From Falsiroseomonas sp041690465 (lineage in GTDB: Bacteria > Pseudomonadota > Alphaproteobacteria > Acetobacterales > Acetobacteraceae): a stretch of DNA of 64,000 nt. The DNA lies in assembly GCF_041690465.1 (NCBI RefSeq), contig NZ_JAWLHG010000004.1, positions 124,001 through 188,000 of the forward strand. The letters are read 5' to 3'. Both the position numbers and the translations under genes were made by a program. Below, one piece after another: positions 43,920-51,342 of this stretch (within the stretch, counting starts at the first letter, position 1; the number at the start of each line of letters is the position of its first letter). A model generated the notes under the pieces. That model was not told the origin of the DNA, made no database searches, and worked only from the letters and a program-made list of their open reading frames with translations.

Positions 43920-44657
43920 ATGCTGATCCGACCGAACGAGACCACCGCCGTCGAAGCGTCCGAAGGGCCGCCGGTCATCGAATTCCTGTGCCGCGCCGAG
44001 GATGAGGGCGTGATCGCCCCGCCGGTCCTGGCGAAGGCCATGCTGCCCGACTGGTTCCGCCGCCTGCCCGCGGTGGATCCCGCGCATCTCTCGGCGACCA
44101 ACAACGGGCTGACCGCGAAGCGCTGCATGCCGTTCTTCGATGCGCTCGCCACCGGCTGGATCCTGCCGCTGGCAGCCACCGTGCGGCTGCAGATCAGCGA
44201 GGGCGGGCAGAGCGTGCAGGCAGGCTGGGAGTTCGACCGGGTGATGGTGAGCAACCATTCGCCGCCGCAGGTCGCCGGCCATCCGGCACAGCCGCGGCCG
44301 CCGGTGAAGTTCCACAACCACTGGACCACCCGCACCGCGCCCGGCTGGTCCTGCCTGTTCCTGCCGCCGCTGAACCGGCCGAACCCGGTGTTCGAATGCG
44401 TCGCCGGCATCGTGGACACCGACAGCTACGCCTCGCCGGTGCACCTGCCCTTCTTCGCGACCGGCGCAGACGGCGTGCATGTGATCGAGCGCGGCACGCC
44501 GCTGGTGCAGGTCATTCCGTTCCGCCGCGAGGATGCGGCGCTGCCGGGCGTGGTGCGCGCCGAGACGGGCGCCGAAGCGGCGACGCGCGAGCGGATCCTC
44601 CGTCAGACGCTGGCCTCCGACGGGTGGTACAGGCGCGAGGCGCGCGCCGCCCGATAG
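43920..44657 (+). CDS. Hypothetical protein, 245 aa
   Basis: A soluble protein without signal peptide, rich in Trp, Pro and His in its middle (LPDWFRRLPAVDP, KRCMPFFDALATGWILPLA, VKFHNHWTTRTAPGWSCLF). The HNHWTTRTAPGWS stretch followed by GIVDTDSYASPVHLPFF looks like a conserved core and recalls DUF6065-type proteins, but I am not sure of that. ACAGGAGA lies ahead of the ATG. It sits between two genes with the same ECF-type promoter but has its own gap after the RTX hairpin. Function unknown. Confidence 0.62.
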   Translation: MLIRPNETTAVEASEGPPVIEFLCRAEDEGVIAPPVLAKAMLPDWFRRLPAVDPAHLSATNNGLTAKRCMPFFDALATGWILPLAATVRLQISEGGQSVQAGWEFDRVMVSNHSPPQVAGHPAQPRPPVKFHNHWTTRTAPGWSCLFLPPLNRPNPVFECVAGIVDTDSYASPVHLPFFATGADGVHVIERGTPLVQVIPFRREDAALPGVVRAETGAEAATRERILRQTLASDGWYRREARAAR

Positions 44658-44671
44658 CGCGGGGCGGCAAC

Positions 44672-44698
44672 GGAATAGCCGCCGCGTCCCGCCGTTGT
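44672..44698 (+). promoter_or_regulatory. Candidate ECF promoter of the SNSS-repeat gene
   Basis: GGAAT (44672-44676, followed by AG) and CGTTGT (44693-44698) are separated by exactly 16 bp, and the -10 end is 51 bp before the ATG. The -35, -10 and spacing equal those at 42632-42658 although the spacer sequences differ, which argues for a shared sigma factor rather than a recent duplication. Confidence 0.6.
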
Positions 44699-44749
44699 CC
44701 TGTTGCCGGGGCCATTCCCGGCGACAGAGACCCCGGAAGGGAAAACACC

Positions 44750-45049
44750 ATGATCCGCAAGACCGCGCCGTTCGCCGCCATCGCCACCGGCATCGCGCTG
44801 CTCGCCACCCCTGCCGACGCCCGCATCGCCGGCCCCGCGGCGCCGGTGGCGGAGGCGCCGGCGGCAAAGGGGCTGCTGCACTTCGCCAGCAACTCCAGCT
44901 CCAACAGCTCGTCGAACTCGTCCTCGAACAGCAGCTCGACCAGCTCCTCGAACAGCTCTTCGAACTCGAGCTCGAACAGCTCGTCCAACAGCTCCTCGAA
45001 CTCGAGCTCCAACTCCTCGTCCAACAGTAGCTCGAACAGCAGCCGCTGA
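44750..45049 (+). CDS. Secreted protein with a C-terminal (SNSS)n repeat
   Basis: A 99-residue protein. A signal peptide (FAAIATGIALLATPADA, cleavage near residue 24) is followed by an Ala/Pro-rich linker to residue 46. The last 53 residues are 13 SNSS tetrapeptides, one of them STSS, then a final Arg. Ser is coded by both TCN and AGY codons at equivalent repeat positions, so the amino-acid repeat is kept while the DNA has diverged. No family known to me. Such a chain is flexible and hydrophilic and could be a surface coat, spacer or glycosylation substrate. GGAAGGG precedes the ATG. Confidence 0.75.
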   Translation: MIRKTAPFAAIATGIALLATPADARIAGPAAPVAEAPAAKGLLHFASNSSSNSSSNSSSNSSSTSSSNSSSNSSSNSSSNSSSNSSSNSSSNSSSNSSR

Positions 45050-45058
45050 TGCGGCACC

Positions 45059-45084
45059 GCGGCCGGCCGCCTGCGGCCGGCCGC
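45059..45084. terminator. 12 bp GC hairpin between convergent SNSS and anti-sigma genes
   Basis: Two copies of the palindrome GCGGCCGGCCGC (45059-45070 and 45073-45084) separated by CT can pair as a long stem. It lies 9 bp after the SNSS stop and 6 bp from the anti-sigma stop on the other strand, in position for a bidirectional terminator. No U-tract. Confidence 0.5.
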
Positions 45085-45090
45085 ACCCCA

Positions 45091-45843
45091 TCAGTGCCAG
45101 CCGCGGCCGATCAGCGCTGCCTCGGTCTCGGCATCCATCGGCGCCGCCGCACCGAGCCGCTCCAGCGCCGCCGCGATCACCGGATGATCCGCCGAGGCGC
45201 CGCGCAGCGCATCGCCCTCCTGCAAGGCGACACTCGCCCTGAGCGCCCAGCCGCCGGCCTCACGGCAGGCCAGGCCGATCAATGCGCCCTGCGGCGAGGC
45301 GAGCCGGAAGTCACGGCAGACGCCACCATCCACCGCATGCGAGGCCAGCGGCTGCACCGCGATCCCGCCGGCGATGCGCCGCGTGCCGGACGGCACGCTC
45401 TCCAGCGCGGCCGCCACCTGCGCGCGGGCGCCGGCCAGCGGATCGCGCAGCGCCGCCTCCTCACCCGCGCCCCCGCGCCCGAGCAGATAGCCCAGCGGCG
45501 CCGCCAGCAGCGCGGCGACCGAAGCGGCGAGCGCCAGCGGGACCAGACCCGCGCGTGGCCGGCGCTGCGGCAGCGGCACCACCTGCGCGGTCGCCGGCAC
45601 CTCGCCCCGCGCGGCTCTGTCGGCGGCCAGCACCGCGGCCAGCAGCTTGTCCGGCACCGGCAGGTCGGCGACCGGGGCAAAGGCATCGGCAGCCGCACGC
45701 CGCGTGCGCTCGAACACCGCATAGCGCGCCGCGAGCGCCGGCTCGGCGGCAATGCGCGCATGGAGCGACGCGGCCTGCTCCGCCTCGATTTCGCCATCTG
45801 CCAGTCGCATCAGCATCTCGTCGCTCGGCTCCTCCGCCGTCAT
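45091..45843 (-). CDS. Anti-sigma factor paired with the ECF sigma factor at 45847
   Basis: A 250-residue protein with an N-terminal anti-sigma-like helix bundle (EEPSDEMLMRLADGEIEAEQ), no zinc motif, a single span near 103-120 (LVPLALAASVAALLAAPLGYLL) and a periplasmic domain with two cysteines (GGVCRDFRL and GLACREAGG). It begins 3 bp after the sigma gene. Its architecture equals that of the anti-sigma factor at 25701, so the two systems look paralogous. Convergent with the SNSS gene. Confidence 0.8.
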   Translation of the reverse strand: MTAEEPSDEMLMRLADGEIEAEQAASLHARIAAEPALAARYAVFERTRRAAADAFAPVADLPVPDKLLAAVLAADRAARGEVPATAQVVPLPQRRPRAGLVPLALAASVAALLAAPLGYLLGRGGAGEEAALRDPLAGARAQVAAALESVPSGTRRIAGGIAVQPLASHAVDGGVCRDFRLASPQGALIGLACREAGGWALRASVALQEGDALRGASADHPVIAAALERLGAAAPMDAETEAALIGRGWH

Positions 45844-45846
45844 CGC

Positions 45847-46392
45847 CTAGTCACCCCCTTCGCCGCCCAGCTTCGCGCCGGCCAACCCCAGCGCAGCGCC
45901 GAGGCTCTGCCGCGCGCGGAACAGCCGGCTCATCACCGTGCCGGGCGGCACAGCCAGCATCTCCGCGGCCTCCGCGTAGGAGAGGCCCTCCACGCACACC
46001 GCGACCAGCACCGCGCGCTGGTCCTCCGACAGGGCGTCCATCGCCGCCCATACCCGCTCCAGCGTGAGGCTGGCCTCCGTCACGCGGCGGCCATCCTCCC
46101 CGATCAAGGCAGCGAGCGCGTCCGGCTCGCTGGTCGTCGGGCCGGCGCGGCCACGCGCGCGGCGCTGGTCGATCCAGATGTTCTGCATGATGCGGAACAT
46201 CCAGGAATCGAGGCGCGTGCCGGGCGTGAAGCGCTCCGGCGCGCGCAGCGCCCGCTCGCAGGCGCCCTGCACAAGTTCGTCCGCCGCGTCGAGCGAGCCC
46301 GTCAGACCGGCGCCGAACCGACGCAGCCGCGGCAGCAGGGCGACGAGTTGCCGGGCGAAGTCGCTCGGCGAATCTCTGTCTCGTTCCCCCAT
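45847..46392 (-). CDS. ECF-family RNA polymerase sigma factor (exoprotein locus)
   Basis: A 181-residue sigma factor. Region 2 is ALLPRLRRFGAGLTGSLDAA with WMFRIMQNIWIDQRRARGR; region 4 is LSEDQRAVLVAVCVEGLSYA with LAVPPGTVMSRLFRARQSL. It is followed by its anti-sigma gene and is divergent from an S8 protease. A GGAATAA element on its strand at 46428-46434 suggests autoregulation. The neighbouring RTX and SNSS genes carry related promoter elements and are its most likely targets, by proximity and motif. Confidence 0.9.
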   Translation of the reverse strand: MGERDRDSPSDFARQLVALLPRLRRFGAGLTGSLDAADELVQGACERALRAPERFTPGTRLDSWMFRIMQNIWIDQRRARGRAGPTTSEPDALAALIGEDGRRVTEASLTLERVWAAMDALSEDQRAVLVAVCVEGLSYAEAAEMLAVPPGTVMSRLFRARQSLGAALGLAGAKLGGEGGD

Positions 46393-46407
46393 CAGCAGCC
46401 TGTAGAC

Positions 46408-46434
46408 ATATCGTCACAGCCTCGTGCTTATTCC
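46408..46434 (-). promoter_or_regulatory. Candidate autoregulated ECF promoter of the second sigma operon
   Basis: On the minus strand GGAATAA (46428-46434) is followed by CGATAT (46408-46413); the interval from GGAAT is 16 bp, as at 42632 and 44672. The -10 end lies 15 bp before the sigma ATG, close but possible. The -10 differs from the CGTTGT of the exoprotein genes. Confidence 0.45.
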
Positions 46435-46526
46435 GCCGGATCGGTATTGAACCATATGAGCGAAGTTCGCCGTCGCGCCTACTGCCCCGGCGTGCCTGCT
46501 CTGATCACCTGCCCAAGGAGCCTGTC

Positions 46527-47852
46527 GTGACGCGGCCACAGGGTCGTATGCGCCGATTGCTGCGTCATGCCTTGCCGGCGATGTGCGCCGGCCTGCTGCT
46601 GGCCGCCGTGCCGGCGATGGCCGATGATGACGACGACGGGCCAGGTGGCAGCGCGGCCGGCGGCGAGGGCTCTGACCTGCGCGGTCAGTTGCCGGCCGGC
46701 GCACCGAGCACCGGCAGCTTTATCGGCGATCTGCGAGGGCTGCTCGGCAGCATCGCGCCGGGCATTGCCGTGCCGGCTCCCGCGCCCGCGGAGGCGCCGG
46801 CGTCACGACCTGCCGCCCCGGCGCCACGGCCACCGCAGCGCGCCGCGACCGTGCCGAACGAGATCACCGCCATCGGCCTCGACCAGCTTCCGCGTTCGCG
46901 ACTGCTCGCAGCCGGCTTCACCATCATCGAGGAAGTGCCGGCCGAAATCGTCCCGGGCAGCATCGCCCGCCTCGGCCTGCCGCGCGGCCTCACGGCGGCG
47001 GCGGCGCGGGATTTGGCACGCAGCCTCGCGCCCGCCGCGCGGTTCGACCTGACGCATCTCTATCGCCCCGGCGGAGACGCCGCGGTGCAGCCGGTGGTCG
47101 CCCTGGGCAACGCGGCATGCGCGGCGCGCCCGGTCGGCGTGGTGGATACCGGCGTGGATCCGGCACATCCCGCTCTGGCCGGCCGGCAGGTCGAGCAGGT
47201 CACGCGCCGCAGCGCGGGCCGGGCGGCGGCGGGGACGGCGCATGGCACCGCCGTCGCGGCGCTGCTCGCCTCGGCCATCGGTGCCGCGCCGATCCTGGTG
47301 GTGGATGCCTTCCACCGCCGCCCGGACGGCGATGCGGCGGATGCCTTCGACATCGCGGCGGCCCTGGCGCTACTCGCCACACGCGGCATCAAGGTGGTGA
47401 ACCTCTCCTTCGCCGGGCCGGCCAACGAGGTGCTCGCCTTGGCGACCGAACGCGCCGCCGCACATGGCATGCTGCTGGCGGCGGCCGCCGGCAATGACGG
47501 GCCGCGCAGCCCGCCGCGCTATCCGGCCGCCTATCCCTGGGTGGTCGCGGTGACGGCGGTGGATGCGCAGGCGCGCCCGTTCATCCGCGCGGTGCGCGGC
47601 AGCCACCTGGCCTTCGCGGCGCGGGGCGTCGGGCTGGAAGCGCCGGGGCGCGGCGGCGCCAGCCTCAGCGGCACGTCTTACGCCGTCCCCTTCGTCACCG
47701 CCGCCTTCGCGCGCGCGATGACGACCGAGGACCGCGAGGCGGCGCTGCTGCGCCTTGCCGGCAGCGCCCAGGATCTCGGCCCGCCGGGGCGCGATGCGGT
47801 GTTCGGCTGGGGCCTGATCCGCCCCGAGTCCGGCTGCGCCGGCGGGGCCTAG
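46527..47852 (+). CDS. Secreted S8 (subtilisin-like) serine protease
   Basis: A 441-residue exported protein with a signal peptide (PAMCAGLLLAAVPAMA) followed by an acidic run DDDDDGPGG and a Pro/Ala linker. The subtilase triad is complete: D207 in VVDTGVD, H239 in GTAHGTAVA, S384 in SGTSYAVPF, with the oxyanion Asn in AAGNDGP. A propeptide-like region at about 106-180 precedes the catalytic domain. It starts with GTG behind AAGGAG and diverges from the ECF/anti-sigma pair. Position suggests it is a target of the pair, or acts on the anti-sigma factor's periplasmic domain; both are inference. Confidence 0.87.
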   Translation: MTRPQGRMRRLLRHALPAMCAGLLLAAVPAMADDDDDGPGGSAAGGEGSDLRGQLPAGAPSTGSFIGDLRGLLGSIAPGIAVPAPAPAEAPASRPAAPAPRPPQRAATVPNEITAIGLDQLPRSRLLAAGFTIIEEVPAEIVPGSIARLGLPRGLTAAAARDLARSLAPAARFDLTHLYRPGGDAAVQPVVALGNAACAARPVGVVDTGVDPAHPALAGRQVEQVTRRSAGRAAAGTAHGTAVAALLASAIGAAPILVVDAFHRRPDGDAADAFDIAAALALLATRGIKVVNLSFAGPANEVLALATERAAAHGMLLAAAAGNDGPRSPPRYPAAYPWVVAVTAVDAQARPFIRAVRGSHLAFAARGVGLEAPGRGGASLSGTSYAVPFVTAAFARAMTTEDREAALLRLAGSAQDLGPPGRDAVFGWGLIRPESGCAGGA

Positions 47853-47864
47853 ACCGGAGTGGGC

Positions 47865-47904
47865 CCCCGGGGGGGCCGGGGCCCCCCCGGCGGCNNNNNN
47901 NNNN
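47865..47904. other. Very GC-rich hairpin followed by a 10-base assembly gap
   Basis: Runs of C and G (GGGCCCCCGGGGGGGCC and further) at 47865-47894 can form strong alternative hairpins between the convergent S8 protease and guaB genes. They end in ten Ns (47895-47904). The gap probably marks an assembly join forced by this structure; its true length is unknown. The flank at 47905-48000 has no gene. Confidence 0.7.
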
Positions 47905-48000
47905 AGTGTGCTCAGGGCCACTCCGGTCGGCTGTTCATGAGCCGGCGATTCACGCCCCGGCGCACCCGCCTTCGGCGTGCGCACCCCGGGCGATCGCGGC

Positions 48001-49506
48001 CTACCCCTCCATGCGGTAGTTCGGTGCTTCGCGCGTGACTGCCACGTCGTGCACATGGCTCTCGCGCAGGCCGGCATTGGTGATGCGACGGAAGCGGGCG
48101 CCGCGCTGCATGTCGGCGATGGTGGCGCTGCCGGTGTAGCCCATGGCGGCGCGCAGGCCGCCGACCATCTGGTGGATGACGCCGCTGACCGGCCCCTTGT
48201 AGCCGACCCTGCCCTCGACGCCCTCGGGCACCAGCTTGAGCTTGTCGGCGACCTCGGCCTGGAAGTAGCGGTCGGCCGAGCCGCGCGCCATGGCGCCGAG
48301 CGAGCCCATGCCGCGATAGGATTTGTACGACCGCCCCTGGTAGAGGAACACCTCGCCAGGTGCCTCGTCCGTGCCGGCGAAGACGCTGCCCATCATGACG
48401 CAATCGGCGCCGGCGGCGATCGCCTTGGCGACGTCGCCCGAGGACCGCACGCCGCCATCGGCGATGCAGGGCACGCCGCGCTCGCGGCAGGCGGCAGCAC
48501 TTTCCATCACGGCGGTGAGCTGCGGCACGCCGACGCCGGCGACGATGCGCGTGGTGCAGATGGAACCCGGCCCGATGCCGACCTTCACCGAATCGGCGCC
48601 CGCCTCGATCAGCGCCAGCGCGCCTTCCGGCGTGGCGACGTTGCCGGCGACCACCTGCACGGAATTGGACAGCTTCTTGATCAGCTCGATCGCGCGCAGC
48701 ACGCCGCCCGAATGGCCGTGCGCGGTGTCCACCACCACGACGTCCACCTCCGCCTCCACGAGCAGCGTGGCGCGACGCAGCCCGTCCTCGCCGACCCCGG
48801 TGGCCGCCGCCACGCGCAGCCGTCCCATCGCATCCTTCACCGCGTTGGGGTTGGCCTGCGCCTTGTCCATGTCCTTCACGGTGATCAGCCCGATGCAGCG
48901 ATAGGCATCGTCCACCACCAGCAGCTTCTCGATGCGGTGCTTGTGCAGCAGCGCGCGCGCCTGGGCCGGCGTGACGTCGCCCTTCGCCGTGACCAGGTTT
49001 TCCCGCGTCATCAGCTCGTAGACGCGCAGGTTCGGGTCGGTGGCGAAGCGCACGTCGCGGTTGGTGACGATGCCGACCAGCCGCCCGCTGTCGCGCTCCA
49101 CCACCGGGATGCCGCTGATGCGATGGCTTTCCTGCAGCGCCCGCACATCGGCCAGCGTCTGGTCGGGATGGATGGTGAGCGGGTTCACCACCATGCCGCT
49201 CTCGAACTTCTTGACCCGCCGCACCTGCGCCGCCTGGTCCTCGGGCGAGAGGTTCTTGTGCACCACGCCGATGCCGCCGGCCTGTGCCATGGCGATGGCC
49301 ATCGGCGCTTCGGTCACCGTGTCCATTGCGGCGGCGACGAGGGGGATGTGCAGCGCGATGTCGCGCGTCAGCCGGGTGCGGGTGTCGGTGTCGGCCGGCA
49401 GCACGGTGGAGTAGGCGGGCACCAGCAGCACGTCGTCGAAGGCAAAGGCTTCTTCGAAACGTCCCCGCACGGGGGCGACGTCGGCGGGGCTGTCGGGGGG
49501 AGCCAT
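48001..49506 (-). CDS. guaB: Inosine-5'-monophosphate dehydrogenase
   Basis: A 501-residue enzyme that oxidises IMP to XMP with NAD+, the rate-limiting step of GMP synthesis. The TIM barrel starts AFAFDDVLLVPAYSTVLPAD. Two CBS domains are inserted at about 105-225 (MVVNPLTIHPDQTLADV, LMTRENLVTAKGDVTP). The active-site loop GIGPGSICTTR contains C317, and the flap RGMGSLGAM follows. GuaA, which uses its product, is encoded 8 kb away. Confidence 0.96.
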   Translation of the reverse strand: MAPPDSPADVAPVRGRFEEAFAFDDVLLVPAYSTVLPADTDTRTRLTRDIALHIPLVAAAMDTVTEAPMAIAMAQAGGIGVVHKNLSPEDQAAQVRRVKKFESGMVVNPLTIHPDQTLADVRALQESHRISGIPVVERDSGRLVGIVTNRDVRFATDPNLRVYELMTRENLVTAKGDVTPAQARALLHKHRIEKLLVVDDAYRCIGLITVKDMDKAQANPNAVKDAMGRLRVAAATGVGEDGLRRATLLVEAEVDVVVVDTAHGHSGGVLRAIELIKKLSNSVQVVAGNVATPEGALALIEAGADSVKVGIGPGSICTTRIVAGVGVPQLTAVMESAAACRERGVPCIADGGVRSSGDVAKAIAAGADCVMMGSVFAGTDEAPGEVFLYQGRSYKSYRGMGSLGAMARGSADRYFQAEVADKLKLVPEGVEGRVGYKGPVSGVIHQMVGGLRAAMGYTGSATIADMQRGARFRRITNAGLRESHVHDVAVTREAPNYRMEG

Positions 49507-49625
49507 GGCGGGAACCTCGTACGGGGCGCGACCTTGGCGGCCCGCCCTACACCCGATGCGCCTGCGCCGTCCAGCGCGACGGCGCGACACTGCCATGACG
49601 GGTGGGCGGGGGAGGCCCCGCCAGC

Positions 49626-51329
49626 CTAGATGGCGATGGCGTAGGCCGGCCTGCGGGGGTCGGCGGCGGCGCTGATCAGGCCGCTCGCCGGGTCGGTCCG
49701 CACCAGTTCCACGCAGCCGGCAACCTCGGTCCAGTCGGGCCAATCGGCGATCAGGTGGCCGCGCGCGGCGAGGTCCTGCCGGACCGCTTCCGGGATGCGT
49801 CCTTCCAGCGAAAGCCGGCCCGGGAAATAATCGTGCGGCGCGGAGGAGGCGGGGAAGGCATAGGTCGCGACCCGCGGCGCCTCCACCGCCTCCTGCGGCG
49901 ACATGCCGAAATGCAGCAGGTTCAACAGCACCTGGAGCATCGCCTGCGGCTGCACGTCGTTGCCGGGCGTGCCGAAGGGCATGACGCCGCCATCGGCCAG
50001 CTCCATCAGCGCCGGCATCGGCGTCAGGCGCGGCCGCTTGCCCGGCGCGTAGCCGGCCGGATGCGCCGGATCCACCCGGTTCTGGGAGCCGCGGCCGGAG
50101 ACCATCAGCCCCGTTCCCGGCACCAGCGGCCCGGTCCAGGAGCCGTCGGAGGGCGTAGCCGAAACCGCATTGCCCCAGCGGTCCACCACGCAGACATAGG
50201 AGGTGCCGGCCTCGACCGGCGGCTCCTTCTCGCGCGAGGGCGCATCGGGAAAGCCCGCGCCTGCGCCGATCAGCCGCGCCGGCATGCCGGGATGCGCACG
50301 TGCCGGATCGATCGCCGCGACCCGGCGGGCGAGATGCGCGGGAGAGAGCATCTCCGCCATCGGCACCTCGACGAAATCGGGGTCGCCGACATGGTATTCG
50401 CGATCCGCGAAGGCGCCCTTCAGGCATTCCACGATCAGATGGAGGTAGTCCGGCGAGTTGTGCGCCAACCCGTCGAGGCCGGCCTTCTCCAACAGCAGCA
50501 GCGCCTCGGCGAGCGTCGGTCCCTGGCACCAGGGACCGCAGGTAACCAGGCGATGGCCGCGCCACTCCACGCTCAGCGCCGGCAGCACCGGCGAGCGGTA
50601 GGCGGCCAGGTCATCCATGGTCAGGTAGCCGCCCTCGCGCGCCTGGAAGGCGGCGATCTCGCGAGCGATGTCGCCGCGGTAGAAGGCATCGTGCGCTGCC
50701 TGCAGCCCGGCCTCGCGCCCCCTGGAAGCGGCGGCGCGTTCCTGCTCGATCATATGGCGGAGCGACCTCGCCAGGTCGGACTGCACGAAGCGCTGCCCGA
50801 CCGCCGGCGGCTTGCCACCCGGCAGGAAGATCGCCGCGTTGTAGTCCCAGCGGCGGTAGCCGGCTTCGTTCTTGGCGATGTTGCGTGCCAGCACGTCGTA
50901 GACGGCGAAGCCCTCCTCCGCGAAGCGCATGGCGAACTGCGCCACATCCCCGAAGCCCATCGTGCCGTGGCGGCGGAGCGCGGTGATCCAGGCGTCGGGC
51001 GCCGCGGGGACCACGCTGCGCAGCACGCCCGGCGGCATCCTCCCACCATGCCTCTCGCGGAACAGGTCGCGGGGGATCGAGCGCGGCCAGGGGCCGAGCC
51101 CGGCGATGGTCTCCACCGTGCCGTCGGCAAGCCGGATGATGATCGGCGCCACGCCGGCCACGCTGACGATGTCCGGATGCAATACGCCGAGCGCGATGCC
51201 CGCGGCGGCGGCGGCATCCACCGCATTGCCGCCGCCCTCCAGCACCGAGAAGCCGGCGGCCGCGGCCAGGTAGTGGCCGGCGGAGACGGCGTGGCGCGTG
51301 CCGCTGATGGTCGGGCGGGTGGTGGGCAT
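49626..51329 (-). CDS. Gamma-glutamyltransferase-family protein (cytoplasmic type)
   Basis: A 567-residue Ntn-hydrolase that matures by self-cleavage before T376 in VEAGTSYVCVVD. The GNAVSATPSDGSWTG segment and the glycine motif PFGTPGNDVQPQ follow. GGT enzymes hydrolyse or transfer gamma-glutamyl groups, for example from glutathione. There is no signal peptide, unlike periplasmic GGT, which suggests a YwrD-like catabolic role. It begins 13 bp after the Bug receptor gene, so the receptor probably imports the compound processed here. Confidence 0.85.
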   Translation of the reverse strand: MPTTRPTISGTRHAVSAGHYLAAAAGFSVLEGGGNAVDAAAAAGIALGVLHPDIVSVAGVAPIIIRLADGTVETIAGLGPWPRSIPRDLFRERHGGRMPPGVLRSVVPAAPDAWITALRRHGTMGFGDVAQFAMRFAEEGFAVYDVLARNIAKNEAGYRRWDYNAAIFLPGGKPPAVGQRFVQSDLARSLRHMIEQERAAASRGREAGLQAAHDAFYRGDIAREIAAFQAREGGYLTMDDLAAYRSPVLPALSVEWRGHRLVTCGPWCQGPTLAEALLLLEKAGLDGLAHNSPDYLHLIVECLKGAFADREYHVGDPDFVEVPMAEMLSPAHLARRVAAIDPARAHPGMPARLIGAGAGFPDAPSREKEPPVEAGTSYVCVVDRWGNAVSATPSDGSWTGPLVPGTGLMVSGRGSQNRVDPAHPAGYAPGKRPRLTPMPALMELADGGVMPFGTPGNDVQPQAMLQVLLNLLHFGMSPQEAVEAPRVATYAFPASSAPHDYFPGRLSLEGRIPEAVRQDLAARGHLIADWPDWTEVAGCVELVRTDPASGLISAAADPRRPAYAIAI

Positions 51330-51342
51330 CGCGACGGCGTCC

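Noticed and set aside
44887..45049. CRISPR array or DNA tandem repeat at the SNSS region
   Set aside because: There are no spacers, units are 12 bp coding triplets with synonymous variation, and the frame is open throughout.
46440..46480. ECF-type promoter for the S8 protease on the plus strand
   Set aside because: No GGAAT/GGAAC with a 16-17 bp spaced CGT box is found before the GTG start; only a weak TGAAC with an 18 bp gap.
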